From assembly GCF_016599045.1 (NCBI RefSeq), contig NZ_JAENKV010000004.1:53189-117188 (forward strand): a stretch of DNA of 64,000 bases. The letters are read 5' to 3'. The notes beneath the pieces were generated by a model that was not told the origin of the DNA, did no database searches, and worked only from the letters and a program-made list of their open reading frames with translations. The stretch is from Campylobacter sp. TTU_617 (lineage in GTDB: Bacteria > Campylobacterota > Campylobacteria > Campylobacterales > Campylobacteraceae). Both the position numbers and the translations under genes were made by a program. Shown piece after piece: positions 49,742-61,268 of the stretch (position 1 is the first letter of the stretch; each line of letters starts with the position of its first letter).

Positions 49742-49934
49742 TTAAATAAAAATTTATATGCTCTCTTTTTTTCTTACATCTTATAATTATATAAGCAATA
49801 AGTTATATTTGAAATCATTCTAGTTTTCTTTAATTTTAATACATTCATATTAAAATTAAAGATAAACTTATATTTATTATATAAATTTTATAAAAATAAA
49901 GTTAGAATCTTATGAGAATTTTCAAGGAAGAAGT

Positions 49935-51347
49935 ATGCACGGAAAAATAGCAATTTATATGGATTCAACAGGACGTGGAACTGTAACTAATTCAGCTAAA
50001 ATATTTTTTGAGTTTAACCGCCAAATTTGGAGTGATAAAAGAAGTATGCCAAGTGCTGGAATGCTAGTAGAGTTTCGCTCAGATGGCAAAACTATTACCG
50101 GAATTCGCCCTTCTAAATTTCAAGAATTTAAAGAAGGTGATTTTATTACTGAAAATGACTTTTGGAAAACAGATAATGATGATGAGCTTGAAGATTTGCA
50201 AAATACTCGTAGAAGTGCATATGTAACAGAACTTTATCGCAATACAGATTATGACACTATAGAAAAAATTCCTCTTTCTTTTACTATACCCCAAGCTATA
50301 CAAAAATATTTTTCAGGAGAAATTCTTTCTGTAGAAGCTTTAAAATCTAACATTCAAGATGAAAAAGAAATTCCATGTATTTTGGACTATATTATCATAA
50401 AGCGTTTTTTAAACAAAGCTCTTGATACTTTAATTTTTATGGACAATTCTATAGATCAAACACAATTTAGTGTTTTAAAAAGTATAATAATGCATCTTGA
50501 GAATTCCTATACAGATATGAAAGATAAACATAAAATGTTTAATATTAATAAAATTTTCAATGAAACATTTTTATCACTTCAGTGTCATTATCAAGCGCTT
50601 CTTGCCACTATAGATACAAGAACAAATCGTTCAGCTTCCCTAGAATCTCAAATTAAAAATCTCAATCTTGAATTAAATTCAAAAACCAATATCAATCCTG
50701 AAAAAGCTAAAGCTAAACAAGAACGCTTAGAAAAACTTCAAAAAGAAAATGAGTATTACAAAACCTCACTTAAACGTCTCATTGCCATTAAAGAAGATTT
50801 TTATAAAAAAAATTTAAGTATTTTTGAAAATGCTTTTAAATTATCTAAAGAAAAACTTTTTTCAAAGATTATAACAGGACTTAATTTATGTGCAACCATT
50901 ATGGATATGAAAATTTGGAAACTTTCTTTAAAATCATCGGGAGTAAAAAACTCGTATTTTACAAGAAGTAATATAGAAAATTCTTTTTGTTCCTTATCCT
51001 TTGCTGAACACTATTTAAGTCGACTTAATAAATCAGCGCTTAATCCTTTTGATCACAAACTTTTACTTTATATTCAAAAAATTTCCAAAGAACAAAGAAA
51101 AAAATTTTTAGTCGTTACCTCAGATCTTGATTTGCTTTGCAAAATTAAAATTGAAATTTTTTCTTTAAATCCTTATTATCTTGTAAAATATGCCCCAAAA
51201 AAAGTTAATTACCAATCCTTAATGAGAGATAATACTTTTGATATAGTTTATATTGATGAAAAACATATTTGGGATAGTGCTGCAGATATTATACTAGAAG
51301 GAAAACACTTTGATAAAACAGGAAAAACAAAATTTAAACTTATTTAA
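49935..51347 (+). CDS. coiled-coil protein with cold-shock-like N-terminus, unknown function
   Basis: 470-aa cytoplasmic protein. Residues 1-65 (HGKIAIYMDSTGRGTVTN, FFEFNRQIW, PSAGMLVEFRSDGKTITGI) have the length, G-x-G-x-hydrophobic pattern and order of a cold-shock/OB fold, though the RNA-binding FGFI signature is absent. A coiled coil spans about 225-290 (LESQIKNLNLELNSK; LEKLQKENEYYKT). The rest is unassigned. It has AAGGAAG before the ATG. It resembles the C. jejuni hypothetical upstream of purD, as I recall. It has no recognised partner. Confidence 0.75.
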   Translation: MHGKIAIYMDSTGRGTVTNSAKIFFEFNRQIWSDKRSMPSAGMLVEFRSDGKTITGIRPSKFQEFKEGDFITENDFWKTDNDDELEDLQNTRRSAYVTELYRNTDYDTIEKIPLSFTIPQAIQKYFSGEILSVEALKSNIQDEKEIPCILDYIIIKRFLNKALDTLIFMDNSIDQTQFSVLKSIIMHLENSYTDMKDKHKMFNINKIFNETFLSLQCHYQALLATIDTRTNRSASLESQIKNLNLELNSKTNINPEKAKAKQERLEKLQKENEYYKTSLKRLIAIKEDFYKKNLSIFENAFKLSKEKLFSKIITGLNLCATIMDMKIWKLSLKSSGVKNSYFTRSNIENSFCSLSFAEHYLSRLNKSALNPFDHKLLLYIQKISKEQRKKFLVVTSDLDLLCKIKIEIFSLNPYYLVKYAPKKVNYQSLMRDNTFDIVYIDEKHIWDSAADIILEGKHFDKTGKTKFKLI

Positions 51348-51373
51348 CTATAAATTTTTAAGTTAAATACCGC

Positions 51374-51379
51374 TATAAT
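51374..51379 (+). promoter_or_regulatory. -10 element of the purD-motif RNA
   Basis: TATAAT in CCGCTATAATTTC, placing the RNA 5' end at about 51385, right at the closing stem. Confidence 0.6.
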
Positions 51380-51382
51380 TTC

Positions 51383-51565
51383 AAAGCCTAAGCAGTATAG
51401 CATTTAAAGATTCAACAAAAAATATTTAACTGTGAATGTATAATTTACTGTGTCTGTGGCTTCGTTTGAGTTTTTTAAGTTAAAACGAGAAGTTGCAGCC
51501 TTTAAAAATTATCTAGCGGTTCTCTTGACTTCTTGGAGTCGTTTAAAGTTAGCTGTTTAGGTTTT
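51383..51565 (+). ncRNA. ssrS: purD-motif RNA, probable 6S RNA
   Basis: About 183-nt structured stretch between the coiled-coil gene and purD. A 13-bp closing stem pairs AAAGCCTAAGCAG (51383-51395) with CTGTTTAGGTTTT (51553-51565), three of the pairs being G-T. An inner hairpin has CTGTGGCTTC pairing with GAAGTTGCAG. The base composition is richer in G and C than the neighbouring gaps. The purD RNA motif of epsilonproteobacteria was described upstream of purD and later regarded as their 6S RNA, a mimic of open promoter DNA that binds RNA polymerase. The identification is from position and fold, not a covariance search. Confidence 0.75.
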
Positions 51566-51575
51566 AAGGAGATAT

Positions 51576-52829
51576 ATGAAAATATTAATTTTAGGCAGTG
51601 GTGCAAGAGAATACTCCATAGCTTTAGCTTTAAAACAAACTACAAAAAATTTAGATTTGTACTTTTCTCCTGGTAATGGAGCTACTCAAAATCTTGGGAT
51701 TAACTTAGATACTAAAGATATTAATGAGCTTGTAAATTATGCCAAAGAAAATAAAATAGATCTTTGTATAGTAGGAAGTGAAGATTTTTTAGCAAAGGGA
51801 GTTGTTGATATTTTTAAAAAAAATAATTTAGCCATTTTTGGACCAACAAAAGCTGCAGCAATGCTTGAAAGCTCTAAAATTTTTATGAAAAATTTTTTAA
51901 ATAAATACAATATTAAAACTGCAAAATTTTTAACTACCAGCAATTTAGACGAAGCTAAAAGTTTCATACAAAAATTAACTCTACCTATTGTTATAAAAGC
52001 AGATGGTCTATGTGCTGGAAAAGGTGTAATCATTGCTTTAACACACGAAGAAGCAATAAGTGAAAGTAAAAAAATGCTCAGCGGAGAAAGCTTTGGCGAT
52101 GCTGGGAAATCTATAGTTATTGAAGAGTTTTTAGAAGGATATGAACTTAGTGTTTTTGCTATTTGCGATGGAGATGATTTTATTCTTTTACCTGTAGCAC
52201 AAGATCATAAAAAACTTTTAGATGGAGATAAAGGACCAAATACTGGGGGTATGGGTGCTTATGCTCCAAGCCATTTGGCCAATGAAGAACTTTTAGAAAA
52301 AATTAAAAAAGATATTATTATACCAACCCTAGAAGGAATGAAAAAAGAGAATAAGGAATTTTATGGAGTTCTTTTTATAGGCTTAATGATAGTGAAAAAC
52401 GAGCCTTATGTTTTGGAATTTAATGTGCGTTTTGGAGATCCAGAATGTGAAGTTTTAATGCCTTTAATTAAAAATCCTCTTGAGCTTATTTTAGCTTCAA
52501 CTCAAAAACGTTTAAAAGATGTAAGACTTGATTTAAAAGATGAATTTGCTATAGGAGTAGTTTGCGCAAGTAAAAATTACCCCTATGAAAATTCAGAAAA
52601 AAGTGAAATTATCATAAAAAATATTCCCAAAAACTCTCATATTTCTTATGCTGGAGTTAGCTTAGAAAACGATAAGCTTATGGCAAATGGGGGTCGTATT
52701 CTAGTATGCGTTGGTTTAGGTAAGAGTCTTAATGACGCCAAGCAAAAAGCTTATGAATTATGTGATAATATTCATTTTGAAGGAAAACAATTTAGAAAAG
52801 ATATTGGATTTTGGGCTTTTAAACAATGA
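51576..52829 (+). CDS. purD: phosphoribosylamine-glycine ligase
   Basis: ATP-grasp enzyme making GAR from phosphoribosylamine and glycine, second step of IMP synthesis. It begins [52 protein letters not shown] and [11 protein letters not shown] are diagnostic. The 417-aa length is normal. ATG follows TAAGGAG, and the 6S-type RNA ends just upstream. It overlaps the RDD gene by 4 bp. Confidence 0.97.
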   Translation: MKILILGSGAREYSIALALKQTTKNLDLYFSPGNGATQNLGINLDTKDINELVNYAKENKIDLCIVGSEDFLAKGVVDIFKKNNLAIFGPTKAAAMLESSKIFMKNFLNKYNIKTAKFLTTSNLDEAKSFIQKLTLPIVIKADGLCAGKGVIIALTHEEAISESKKMLSGESFGDAGKSIVIEEFLEGYELSVFAICDGDDFILLPVAQDHKKLLDGDKGPNTGGMGAYAPSHLANEELLEKIKKDIIIPTLEGMKKENKEFYGVLFIGLMIVKNEPYVLEFNVRFGDPECEVLMPLIKNPLELILASTQKRLKDVRLDLKDEFAIGVVCASKNYPYENSEKSEIIIKNIPKNSHISYAGVSLENDKLMANGGRILVCVGLGKSLNDAKQKAYELCDNIHFEGKQFRKDIGFWAFKQ

Positions 52830-53278
52830 AAGAAGATTTATTTGATAAACTTGAACGTGAAAATTTAGAAATTGCTAGTTTCTATAAAAGAGCATTGGCT
52901 TATTTAATAGATAATATAATTTTATCTTTCATAGTTTTTATTATATTTTATAATCAATTTTCTATGGCAAAAGATGCATTTGAAATAACACAAATTTTAG
53001 GAAATTTCTCGTTAGATTTTATACTCCTTCATTTTTTTTATCATACCCTCTTTACTTATATGTATGGAGCAAGCTTAGGGAAAATGGTTTGCAAAATTAT
53101 AATTATAGATGAAGATTTATTTGATAAACCAACGCTAAAACAAAGCTGCATAAGATCTGCCATAAGACAAATAAGCGATATGGCTTTTATGTTAGGTTTT
53201 GCATGGGCTCTAGGAAATAATTTACGTAAAACTTGGGAAGATTACATAGCAAGGACAATTGTTGTTAATGCTGCGTAA
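52826..53278 (+). CDS. RDD-family membrane protein
   Basis: 150-aa inner-membrane protein of the RDD family. [19 protein letters not shown] carries the RxxxxxxD pattern. [14 protein letters not shown] and an R-rich [13 protein letters not shown] precede the third helix. It lies between purD (4-bp overlap) and lptD (11-bp overlap), so it is co-expressed with both. The transported or bound substrate is unknown. Confidence 0.85.
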   Translation: MKEDLFDKLERENLEIASFYKRALAYLIDNIILSFIVFIIFYNQFSMAKDAFEITQILGNFSLDFILLHFFYHTLFTYMYGASLGKMVCKIIIIDEDLFDKPTLKQSCIRSAIRQISDMAFMLGFAWALGNNLRKTWEDYIARTIVVNAA

Positions 53279-55313
53279 GATTTTCTTGCTTTTAGGAAGT
53301 ACTTTTATTCTTAATGCAGTAGAAGTAAATATCTATGCTTTAGATGTAAAAAAAGAAAAAAATATAATTACCGCAAATAAAGATGTTGTTATTTTTTCTG
53401 ATTTTTATTTTATTACTGCAAATAAAGCAATTTATAACGAAACAAATCAAGAAGTAGAGCTTTTTGGCGATGTAAATGTTCTAAGAGGACAAAATGAACG
53501 CTTGCATTCAAATTATGCCAAAATTAAACTCAATACCGATGAAGCAAAATTTCAAAATTTCTTTTTTTCTAATAATAATCTTGAAGTATGGTTTCAAAGC
53601 AAAAATAGCTATTTAAGTAACAATAAATTTGAAAGTCATATTTCTAGTGTCTCAAGCTGCAATGTTGAAGATCCTGATTGGGAAATTCGTTTTAGTGATG
53701 GATGGCTTAATAGAAAAAGCAATTTTATTCATCTTTATAATGCAAAATTATATGTTAAAGGTATTCCAATTTTTTATTTGCCCTATTTTGGTTTTAGTGC
53801 AGATACACATAGACAAAGTGGATTACTTATCCCTCAAATTGTTTTAAAAAAGAATGAAGGACTTTATTATAGACAACCAATCTATATAACTTATAAAGAT
53901 AATTGGGATTTAGAATTAAATCCTCAAATTAGAACAAAAAGAGGTTTTGGTTTATATTCTGATTTAAGATTTGTGGATTCTTTATATTCTATGGGGAATT
54001 TAAATTTTGGTCTTTTCAGAGAAAAAAAACAATATTATCTTAAAGAAAATTTAAAAAATCAAACTCACGGGGGTATAGAATTAAAATATTTAAGGAATAA
54101 TCTTATTAAAGGCTTGCTTGGAGATAATTTTCAAGAAAGTTTATGGATAGATGTAACCTATCTTAATGATATAGATTACTTTAATCTTGGTCCTAGTAAT
54201 TACAATGATTTAACTTCACTTGTTACATCAAAAATTAACTATTTTTTAGCAGATGAAAATAATTTTTACGGAGCTTATGCAAAATACTATATTGATACTT
54301 CAAAAGTAAATAATAAAGATACTTTACAAGAATATCCATCTTTTCAATATCATAGATTTTTAAATTCCTTATGGGGAGAAAATATTCGTTATTCTTTTGA
54401 TGCATCTTTTCATAATTATTATAGACAAGTAGGGCCTTATGCTAATCAACTAAATTTAACTCTGCCTTTTTCTTATCATGATGTTTTCTTTAATGACTTT
54501 TTACATTTTACTTTTACTGAAAATTTTTATGCCTCTTTTGTTAATTATGCTCAAGATCCTCAAAAAAGCAAAGAGCATCTTTTTAAAAATACTCATGAAT
54601 TTAATTTATACACCGATCTATCAAAATCATATAATGATTTCTTTCATACTCTAAATTTTGGAATTAATTATTTATTACCTGGAGCAAAATCAGGTTTAAT
54701 AACAGAAGACTATCTCAAATCAGAAAATGAGGAAGAAAACTCAAAACTATATGTAGTACAATATTTTTACAATCAACTTGGAGAGAAAAAAATTAAACAT
54801 CGTTTTAATATTAATTATTTAAATCGCCAAGATAAATTTGATAAAATAGAAAATTTATTTACTTACTATTATAATGATTATATCAATTTTAATAATGAAA
54901 TAAAATATTCTTATTTACAAAATCGTTTTAGTAAAATTTTAAATCAATTACAAACTAGCGTTATTCCTAAATTTAATTGGAACTTTTCACATGCTTATCA
55001 AAATGATGAATATGGAAAATACAGCTTTATAAGCACACAAGCTAATTATAAATTTAATCAAAATTATTATATTTTTGGTGGAATTTGGCTTGATACTCAA
55101 AGATCTCATGCTAATATGTGGGAAATTGGATATACTTACCAAAGAAAATGTTGGAATTACTCCTTAGTCTATAGAGAAAAAATTGACCCTCAACTTACAA
55201 GTGGAGGAATTAGCGCTAAAAACCAAAGTGGTGTTTATTTTGTATTTAACTTTTATCCTATAGGAGGAGTTAAATACGACTTTTCTTTACAAGAAAATGA
55301 AAATAAAATTTAA
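53268..55313 (+). CDS. lptD: LPS assembly outer-membrane protein LptD
   Basis: Outer-membrane beta-barrel that inserts LOS into the outer leaflet. A signal peptide ([17 protein letters not shown]) starts at ATG 53268; TTG 53259 is an upstream in-frame alternative. An OstA/LptA-like domain at about 25-120 ([20 protein letters not shown]) is followed by a long barrel with [19 protein letters not shown]. At 681 aa it is short, as in Campylobacter generally. It sits in the purD-RDD-lptD-pnp run. Confidence 0.92.
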   Translation: MLRKIFLLLGSTFILNAVEVNIYALDVKKEKNIITANKDVVIFSDFYFITANKAIYNETNQEVELFGDVNVLRGQNERLHSNYAKIKLNTDEAKFQNFFFSNNNLEVWFQSKNSYLSNNKFESHISSVSSCNVEDPDWEIRFSDGWLNRKSNFIHLYNAKLYVKGIPIFYLPYFGFSADTHRQSGLLIPQIVLKKNEGLYYRQPIYITYKDNWDLELNPQIRTKRGFGLYSDLRFVDSLYSMGNLNFGLFREKKQYYLKENLKNQTHGGIELKYLRNNLIKGLLGDNFQESLWIDVTYLNDIDYFNLGPSNYNDLTSLVTSKINYFLADENNFYGAYAKYYIDTSKVNNKDTLQEYPSFQYHRFLNSLWGENIRYSFDASFHNYYRQVGPYANQLNLTLPFSYHDVFFNDFLHFTFTENFYASFVNYAQDPQKSKEHLFKNTHEFNLYTDLSKSYNDFFHTLNFGINYLLPGAKSGLITEDYLKSENEEENSKLYVVQYFYNQLGEKKIKHRFNINYLNRQDKFDKIENLFTYYYNDYINFNNEIKYSYLQNRFSKILNQLQTSVIPKFNWNFSHAYQNDEYGKYSFISTQANYKFNQNYYIFGGIWLDTQRSHANMWEIGYTYQRKCWNYSLVYREKIDPQLTSGGISAKNQSGVYFVFNFYPIGGVKYDFSLQENENKI

Positions 55314-55383
55314 AAGGATTATTTTGTTTAATTCATTTTTAAAAAAAATAACTAATACTCTTTTTGGAGAAAAAGGAAATCAA

Positions 55384-57483
55384 ATGCAATATGATATACA
55401 AATTAATAAAAATTTAGAAACTTTTTATATAGATAAAGTCGCTAAACAAGCTCTAGGTTCTGTTTTAATGCAAGTTGGAAAAAGTGTTGTTTTAGCAACT
55501 GTTGCCAAAGAGGATAAAAAAGTTGAAGAAGATTTTTTACCTTTAACGGTTCAATATATTGAAAAAACATATGCCGCAGGAAAAATCCCTGGCGGGTACG
55601 TAAAAAGAGAAACTAAACCTAGTGATACAGAAACTTTAAATGCAAGAATTATTGATAGAAGTTTAAGACCATTATTTCCAAAAGGTTATCTTTATCCTAC
55701 ACAAATTACTCTGATGATACTTTCAGCTGATCAGGAAACAGATTTGCAAGTAATAAGTCTAAATGCTGCAAGTATTGCTCTTTATATAAGCGGAATTCCT
55801 ATTAAAGCTCCAGTATGTGGGGTACGTATTGCAAAAATTAATGAAGAATTTATTCTTAATCCAAACAATCAAGAACTTCAAAAAAGCTCTTTAGATCTTT
55901 ATGTATCTGGTGTAAAAGATGAACTTTTAATGATAGAAATGAGAGCATTGCCAAGCAAAGACAACAATATTCAAAAAATGAATGAATTAAGCGAAGATGA
56001 AACAATAAAGGCTTTAGAAATAGCCCAACAAGCAATTTATGAAGCATCTTGTATTTATGAAAAGACTTTTGCTAAACACAAAAAAGAAATTGACATTGAA
56101 TTAAAAGAACAAATAGAAAATAACGAGCTTTTTGAATTTATAGAAAAAAACTATTTAGATGATATCAAAAATGCTATTAATCAAATGGCAAAAAGCGAAA
56201 GAGTAAGCGAACTTCATAAAATTTCTCAAAAAATCTTAAATTTTCACTCCAATGAAGGATGGAATCAAGAAGAAATTTTAAATATCCTATTTCTGATTAA
56301 AAGAAAAATTATAAGGGAACAAATTATTTATGAAAGAAAAAGAGCTGATGGAAGAGCTTTAGATGAAGTGCGTCCTATTGATATAGAAACAAATATTTTA
56401 CCAAATGCACACGGATCCTGTCTTTTTACAAGAGGACAAACTCAAGCACTTGTAGTAGCTACTTTAGGCAATGATAACGATGCACAAATGATAGATTTAC
56501 TTACAGAAAAAAATCCTATCAATGAGCGCTTTATGTTTAATTATAATTTTCCAGGATTTAGCGTTGGAGAAGCAAGTCCTATAAAAGCACCTGGTAGAAG
56601 AGAGTTAGGGCATGGAAATTTAGCTAAAAGAGCTCTTTATCCAAGCATAAATGAAGATTATCCTTATGTCATTCGCTTAGTAAGCGAAATTTTAGAAAGC
56701 AACGGATCAAGTTCTATGGCTTCAGTATGTGGCGGTTCTTTAGCTTTAAGAGCTGCTGGAGTACAAAGCATTGATCTTATAGCAGGTGTTGCTATGGGGC
56801 TTATTTTTGAAAAAGACAAATATGCCATATTAACTGATATTATGGGCTTAGAAGATCATGATGGAGATATGGATTTTAAAGTAGCTGGAAATAAAAATGG
56901 TATTACTGCTCTACAAATGGATATAAAACTTGGTGGTATAGATAAAAAAATATTAAAAGAAGCTCTTGTACAAGCAAAAGAAGCAAGAATTCATATTCTT
57001 AATATTATGCAAAAGGCTAATGAAAATATTATAGTCAATGAAGAAATTTTACCAAAATTAGAATTATTTAAAATCGATCCTTCAAAAATTGTTGATATCA
57101 TAGGACAAGGCGGAAAAACAATCAAAGAAATTGTTGAAAAATTTGATGTTTGTATTGATATTGATAGAGATAAGGGTGAAATAAAAATTGCAAGCAGTAA
57201 TAACGAATGTATAAAACTAGCTAAAGAATACATCTTAAATATCATTAAAGGAAAGAAAAGGGAAGCCCTTAAAGATATTTCAGAATTTGAACTTCATCAA
57301 GAATTTATAGGAGTTGTAAAAAAAGTCGCTTCATTTGGTACTTTTATTGAACTTAAAAATGGTATAGATGGACTACTTCATAGTTCTAAAATCAAAAATC
57401 CACTTAATGTTGGCGATGAAATAAAAGTTAAAATTAATGAAATCAAAAATGGAAAAATTTCCGTAGATTTAGTAAATGAATGA
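55384..57483 (+). CDS. pnp: polyribonucleotide nucleotidyltransferase
   Basis: Phosphorolytic 3'-5' exoribonuclease of mRNA decay. The start is ATG 55384 ([18 protein letters not shown]) with AAAAGGAAA just upstream. The in-frame extension back to 55297 only reads lptD's end and spacer. There are two RNase PH domains ([27 protein letters not shown]). The KH domain has [15 protein letters not shown] and the S1 domain [15 protein letters not shown]. The 699-aa length is normal. Confidence 0.97.
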   Translation: MQYDIQINKNLETFYIDKVAKQALGSVLMQVGKSVVLATVAKEDKKVEEDFLPLTVQYIEKTYAAGKIPGGYVKRETKPSDTETLNARIIDRSLRPLFPKGYLYPTQITLMILSADQETDLQVISLNAASIALYISGIPIKAPVCGVRIAKINEEFILNPNNQELQKSSLDLYVSGVKDELLMIEMRALPSKDNNIQKMNELSEDETIKALEIAQQAIYEASCIYEKTFAKHKKEIDIELKEQIENNELFEFIEKNYLDDIKNAINQMAKSERVSELHKISQKILNFHSNEGWNQEEILNILFLIKRKIIREQIIYERKRADGRALDEVRPIDIETNILPNAHGSCLFTRGQTQALVVATLGNDNDAQMIDLLTEKNPINERFMFNYNFPGFSVGEASPIKAPGRRELGHGNLAKRALYPSINEDYPYVIRLVSEILESNGSSSMASVCGGSLALRAAGVQSIDLIAGVAMGLIFEKDKYAILTDIMGLEDHDGDMDFKVAGNKNGITALQMDIKLGGIDKKILKEALVQAKEARIHILNIMQKANENIIVNEEILPKLELFKIDPSKIVDIIGQGGKTIKEIVEKFDVCIDIDRDKGEIKIASSNNECIKLAKEYILNIIKGKKREALKDISEFELHQEFIGVVKKVASFGTFIELKNGIDGLLHSSKIKNPLNVGDEIKVKINEIKNGKISVDLVNE

Positions 57484-57976
57484 TATTATCACCCATCCTT
57501 TAGAGCCATTTTTTGATAAAAATTCAAAAATACTGATTTTAGGCTCTTTTCCTTCTATAAAATCAAGACTTAGTGGATTTTATTATCAACATCCAAGAAA
57601 TCATTTTTGGAAAATTTTAGAAAAATTATACCAAGTAAAATTATTAAATAACATCGAAACTCAAAAAAAATTTCTAAAAATGCATCATATAGCCTTATGG
57701 GATGTTTTACAAAGTTGTAAAATTAAAAATTCAGATGATAAAAGCATAAGCTTTGTGAAGATGAATGATTTAAGTCAAATTCTAAACAAAGCAAAAATTG
57801 AAAAAATAGCTATAACAGGTCAAAAAGCTTTTACTTTATTTAAAAAATATCAAGAATCTTTTATAAAAGAAACTTATCCTAATATTCGAATTTTAACCCT
57901 TCCTTCAAGCTCACCTGCCAATTTGAATTTTAGCTTTGAACAACTTGTTCATAAATATCAAGTTATATTAGATTAA
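57476..57976 (+). CDS. DNA-deoxyinosine (hypoxanthine) glycosylase, UDG superfamily
   Basis: Base-excision repair enzyme of UDG family 6, removing hypoxanthine from deaminated [15 protein letters not shown] near residue 19 and [14 protein letters not shown] are the active-site motifs. TLPSSSPAN near 142 is the minor-groove intercalation loop. It is 166 aa. It overlaps the pnp stop by 8 bp, and the next gene follows after 15 bp. Confidence 0.87.
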   Translation: MNDIITHPLEPFFDKNSKILILGSFPSIKSRLSGFYYQHPRNHFWKILEKLYQVKLLNNIETQKKFLKMHHIALWDVLQSCKIKNSDDKSISFVKMNDLSQILNKAKIEKIAITGQKAFTLFKKYQESFIKETYPNIRILTLPSSSPANLNFSFEQLVHKYQVILD

Positions 57977-57991
57977 ACACAAAGGAAAAAA

Positions 57992-58447
57992 ATGAAAAAA
58001 ATTTGTTTTGTATGTTTAGGAAATATTTGTCGTTCCCCTATGGCTGAATTTATTATGAAAGATTTAATTCAAAAAGACAGTACCATATCTGTAGAAGTAA
58101 CAAGTGCTGGAACTTCTGGATATCACGATGGAGAAGATATGCACATAAAAACAAAAGAACAACTTAAAAAAGCTAACATTAAAGCAGATGGATTTATCAG
58201 TAAAAAACTAACACAAGCTATATGCGATAACAATGATTACATCGTAGTTATGGATAATTCTAATTTTAATAATGTCTTAAAAGATTTTAAAAATACAAAA
58301 AATAAAATTTTAAAACTTACTCAATTTGCAAAAGAACTAAACTACGATGAAGTTCCAGACCCTTGGTTTACACATAATTTTGACGAAACTTATAAAATAA
58401 TTTCTTTAGCTTGTAATAATCTTTTAAATTTTTTAAAATCAAACTGA
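57992..58447 (+). CDS. low-molecular-weight protein tyrosine phosphatase
   Basis: Cytoplasmic LMW-PTP. The P-loop CLGNICRSPMAE (Cys at residue 7) and the general-acid motif VPDPWF near 128 are intact. The 151-aa length is typical. As I recall, a single-gene homologue is known in C. jejuni (Cj1258). No cognate tyrosine kinase is nearby. It is convergent with ppk, with a 5-bp gap. Confidence 0.93.
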   Translation: MKKICFVCLGNICRSPMAEFIMKDLIQKDSTISVEVTSAGTSGYHDGEDMHIKTKEQLKKANIKADGFISKKLTQAICDNNDYIVVMDNSNFNNVLKDFKNTKNKILKLTQFAKELNYDEVPDPWFTHNFDETYKIISLACNNLLNFLKSN

Positions 58448-58452
58448 AAAAT

Positions 58453-60543
58453 TTAATCATTTTTAAAAAGTTTAATAGCTAATGACTTTGCTTTACTTTG
58501 ATCTGTATCTTTTTTTAAGGTTTTATAAATTTTGCTTACATAATCTTCTAAAATAGTATGAGAATTAATACGTTTTTCATTTTTTTTAGGAATTATTTTA
58601 TGATATTCTCCATCATTATTTAACTCATAAGATAGTATATTATCATCAAGCTGTAAATGTAAAATTTTAGAAAGCTTAGCTCTACTTCTTTCATCAAAAA
58701 TAGGAGACATTAGCTCTAGTCTCCTTTCTAAATTTCTAGGCATCCAATCAGCACTTGAAATAAAATAATTTGGCTCACTATGTTTAAAATAAAATATTCT
58801 TGCGTGTTCTAAATATTTACCAACAATACTTTTAACTCTAATGTTTTTACTATAAGTTTCACCTGGTCTTAAACAACAAATTCCACGCACAATAAGATCA
58901 ATCTTAACACCTTTAATAGATGCCTCATATAAAGCTTTAATAATATCAGGATCAACTAAAGAATTCATTTTAGCAATGATTTCACCCTCTTGCTCTTTTA
59001 AGCTTTCTATACGAATCATTTCAAGAATTTTTTCTTTAATTTGATTAGGACTCATTGCTAAAGTTTTTAAAGTTCTATTTTTATTAAACCCTGAAAGAAT
59101 ATGAAAAAAGCTGGTTGTATCTTTTGCAAATTCTTCTCTGCTAGTAAAATAACTTACATCAGTATAAATTTTAGCACTACTTGCATTATAATTTCCCGTG
59201 CTTAAATGAACATAGAATTTAAGCTTTTCATTATGTTTTCTAATTACTTGTGAAACTTTAGCATGCACTTTAAATCCAGTTATACCATAAATCACGTGAG
59301 CACCTGCATCTTCTAAAGCTTTAGCCCAATGTAGATTATTCTCTTCATCAAATCTTGCCTTAAGCTCAACCATAACCGTTACTTGTTTCCCATCGCTTGC
59401 AGCATCAATTAAAGCTTGAACTATATTTGAGTTTTTCTCAACCCTATAAAGTGTCATTCTTATAGATATAACCTCTGGGTCTTTGCTTGCTTCTTTTATA
59501 AATTTATATACAGGATCAAAGCTTTCAAAAGGTTGTAATATCATTATATCTTCTTTATCGATGGCATTAAAAATTGAAGTATTTTCATTAAAAGGAGGCA
59601 ATACTTTTGGAGTATAAAGAGGATTTAAAAGATGAGTAAAAGTTTTATTTTCAATAATCTGCCAAAGTGCTGGTAAATTTAAAAGTATAGAATACTCATA
59701 TACATCTTTATTAAAAATTTTCATATGAGTATTTAAAAATTCCATAATCTGTTCATCTGCATTTTCCTGAATTTGAAGTCTTACAAAAGCACCTTTTCTA
59801 CGAAGCTTTAAACCTTGTTCTAAAATCATCATAAAATCATCAGCTTCTTCTTCTTCTATAACTAAATCAGCATTTCTTGTAACTCTAAAAGCCGCAGAAG
59901 AAAGAAGTTTATAACCTGGAAAAATATCTTCTATATGAGGATTTACTATACTTTCAATAGGAACATAAATATTTGAACTTACTTCATAAAATCTTGGCAA
60001 TACTCTAGGAATTCTAATCATTCCAAATTTAATAAGTTCAGGATTATTTTTATCACAAATTTTAACAACCAAAGAAAAAGATAAATTATTTAAATGTGGA
60101 AAAGGATGCGTAGCATCTACTGCTATAGGAACAATTACAGGAAAAATATAAGAGAAAAAATATTCATCACATTTTGCTTTTAAATTTTTATCAAGTTTTT
60201 CATAAGATTTAATAAATAAATTTTCTTTTTCAAGCTCTTTAGTAATTTGAATAAAATATTTTTCTAAAAGTTTTTGTTCTTGATGAAGATATTTTCGAAT
60301 CTCTTTTAATTGCTTTAAAGGAGTCATTTCATCGCTACTACTTGCATTAATCCCAGCAGAAAAAAGTTGTTTTAATCCTGCAACTCTAATCATATAAAAT
60401 TCATCTAAATTAGTACAATAAATTGCAATAAATTTTAATTTCTCAAGTAAAGGTAAGTCTTTAGAACATTGATCTAAAACACGAGAATTAAATTTAAGCC
60501 AAGAAAGTTCTCTATTTAGAAACATACTAGGATTAATTTGCAT
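58453..60543 (-). CDS. ppk: polyphosphate kinase 1
   Basis: Reversibly polymerises the gamma-phosphate of ATP into polyphosphate, used in stress survival. [16 protein letters not shown] at the start is diagnostic. The autophosphorylated His is in [12 protein letters not shown] or KVHAKVSQV, both conserved. Arginine-rich [14 protein letters not shown] binds the ATP phosphate. The 696-aa length is full. It is convergent with the phosphatase and divergent from nrfHA. Confidence 0.96.
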   Translation of the reverse strand: MQINPSMFLNRELSWLKFNSRVLDQCSKDLPLLEKLKFIAIYCTNLDEFYMIRVAGLKQLFSAGINASSSDEMTPLKQLKEIRKYLHQEQKLLEKYFIQITKELEKENLFIKSYEKLDKNLKAKCDEYFFSYIFPVIVPIAVDATHPFPHLNNLSFSLVVKICDKNNPELIKFGMIRIPRVLPRFYEVSSNIYVPIESIVNPHIEDIFPGYKLLSSAAFRVTRNADLVIEEEEADDFMMILEQGLKLRRKGAFVRLQIQENADEQIMEFLNTHMKIFNKDVYEYSILLNLPALWQIIENKTFTHLLNPLYTPKVLPPFNENTSIFNAIDKEDIMILQPFESFDPVYKFIKEASKDPEVISIRMTLYRVEKNSNIVQALIDAASDGKQVTVMVELKARFDEENNLHWAKALEDAGAHVIYGITGFKVHAKVSQVIRKHNEKLKFYVHLSTGNYNASSAKIYTDVSYFTSREEFAKDTTSFFHILSGFNKNRTLKTLAMSPNQIKEKILEMIRIESLKEQEGEIIAKMNSLVDPDIIKALYEASIKGVKIDLIVRGICCLRPGETYSKNIRVKSIVGKYLEHARIFYFKHSEPNYFISSADWMPRNLERRLELMSPIFDERSRAKLSKILHLQLDDNILSYELNNDGEYHKIIPKKNEKRINSHTILEDYVSKIYKTLKKDTDQSKAKSLAIKLFKND

Positions 60544-60749
60544 TCAAAACTCCTTTTTATAATGCATAATATTTATTTTAATAATATTATAAATTTATTA
60601 AAAACTTTACTAAATTTCAATAAAAAATAAAATAATAAATCTTTTTTGATTAATTAAGAGTAAATATATCCTTAAATTAATATTAAATATATATTAGCTA
60701 AAATTCCAATTTTTATTTTCCTATTATCAATTTCTAAAGGAGATTTTTT

Positions 60750-61250
60750 TTGAAGCATAAAAAACCTTTTTTAAATCTTTTTAATGTTTTTCTAATTCTT
60801 CTTGTAGCTTTTTTTATCATTGGTTTTTATACTTTCTATAATGCAAAAGGAACCTCTTATCTAAGCAATGCTAGTGAATCTTGTAATAATTGCCATATTA
60901 TGAATGAAGTTTATAATGACTATCTTGCAGGACCTCACTCTAAAAAAATTGCTGGGGAACCAAGAGCTACTTGTTCTGATTGTCATTTACCGCATAATTT
61001 TATCAATAAATGGATTGCAAAAGCCCAAAGTGGGCTAGGACATGCTTATGCATTTACATTTAAACTTGATGAATTACCGACTAATCTTAGTGCCAATGAA
61101 AAAAGTAAAAAAATGGTTCAGGATAATTGCATTCGTTGCCATGCAGACTATGCAGCAAGTGCAATAAATGCAACAACAAACCATCATTCAAATAATGCTT
61201 TAAATTGTGCTTCTTGCCATAGTGGCGTAGGACACAAACTTGGATTTTAA
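60750..61250 (+). CDS. nrfH: tetraheme cytochrome c NrfH
   Basis: Membrane quinol dehydrogenase that passes electrons from menaquinol to NrfA. There is one N-terminal helix (FNVFLILLVAFFIIGFYTF). Four heme sites follow: CNNCH 45-49, CSDCH 75-79, CIRCH 127-131 and CASCH 153-157. The start is TTG with AAAGGAG 7 nt upstream; no ATG fits. It is 166 aa. nrfA follows after 18 bp. Confidence 0.96.
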   Translation: MKHKKPFLNLFNVFLILLVAFFIIGFYTFYNAKGTSYLSNASESCNNCHIMNEVYNDYLAGPHSKKIAGEPRATCSDCHLPHNFINKWIAKAQSGLGHAYAFTFKLDELPTNLSANEKSKKMVQDNCIRCHADYAASAINATTNHHSNNALNCASCHSGVGHKLGF

Positions 61251-61268
61251 TTATTAGGAGGAAATATT

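Noticed and set aside
55297..55383. N-terminal extension of pnp by 29 codons
   Set aside because: It lies on the lptD end and spacer; MQYDIQIN at 55384 is the family N-terminus with its own ribosome site.
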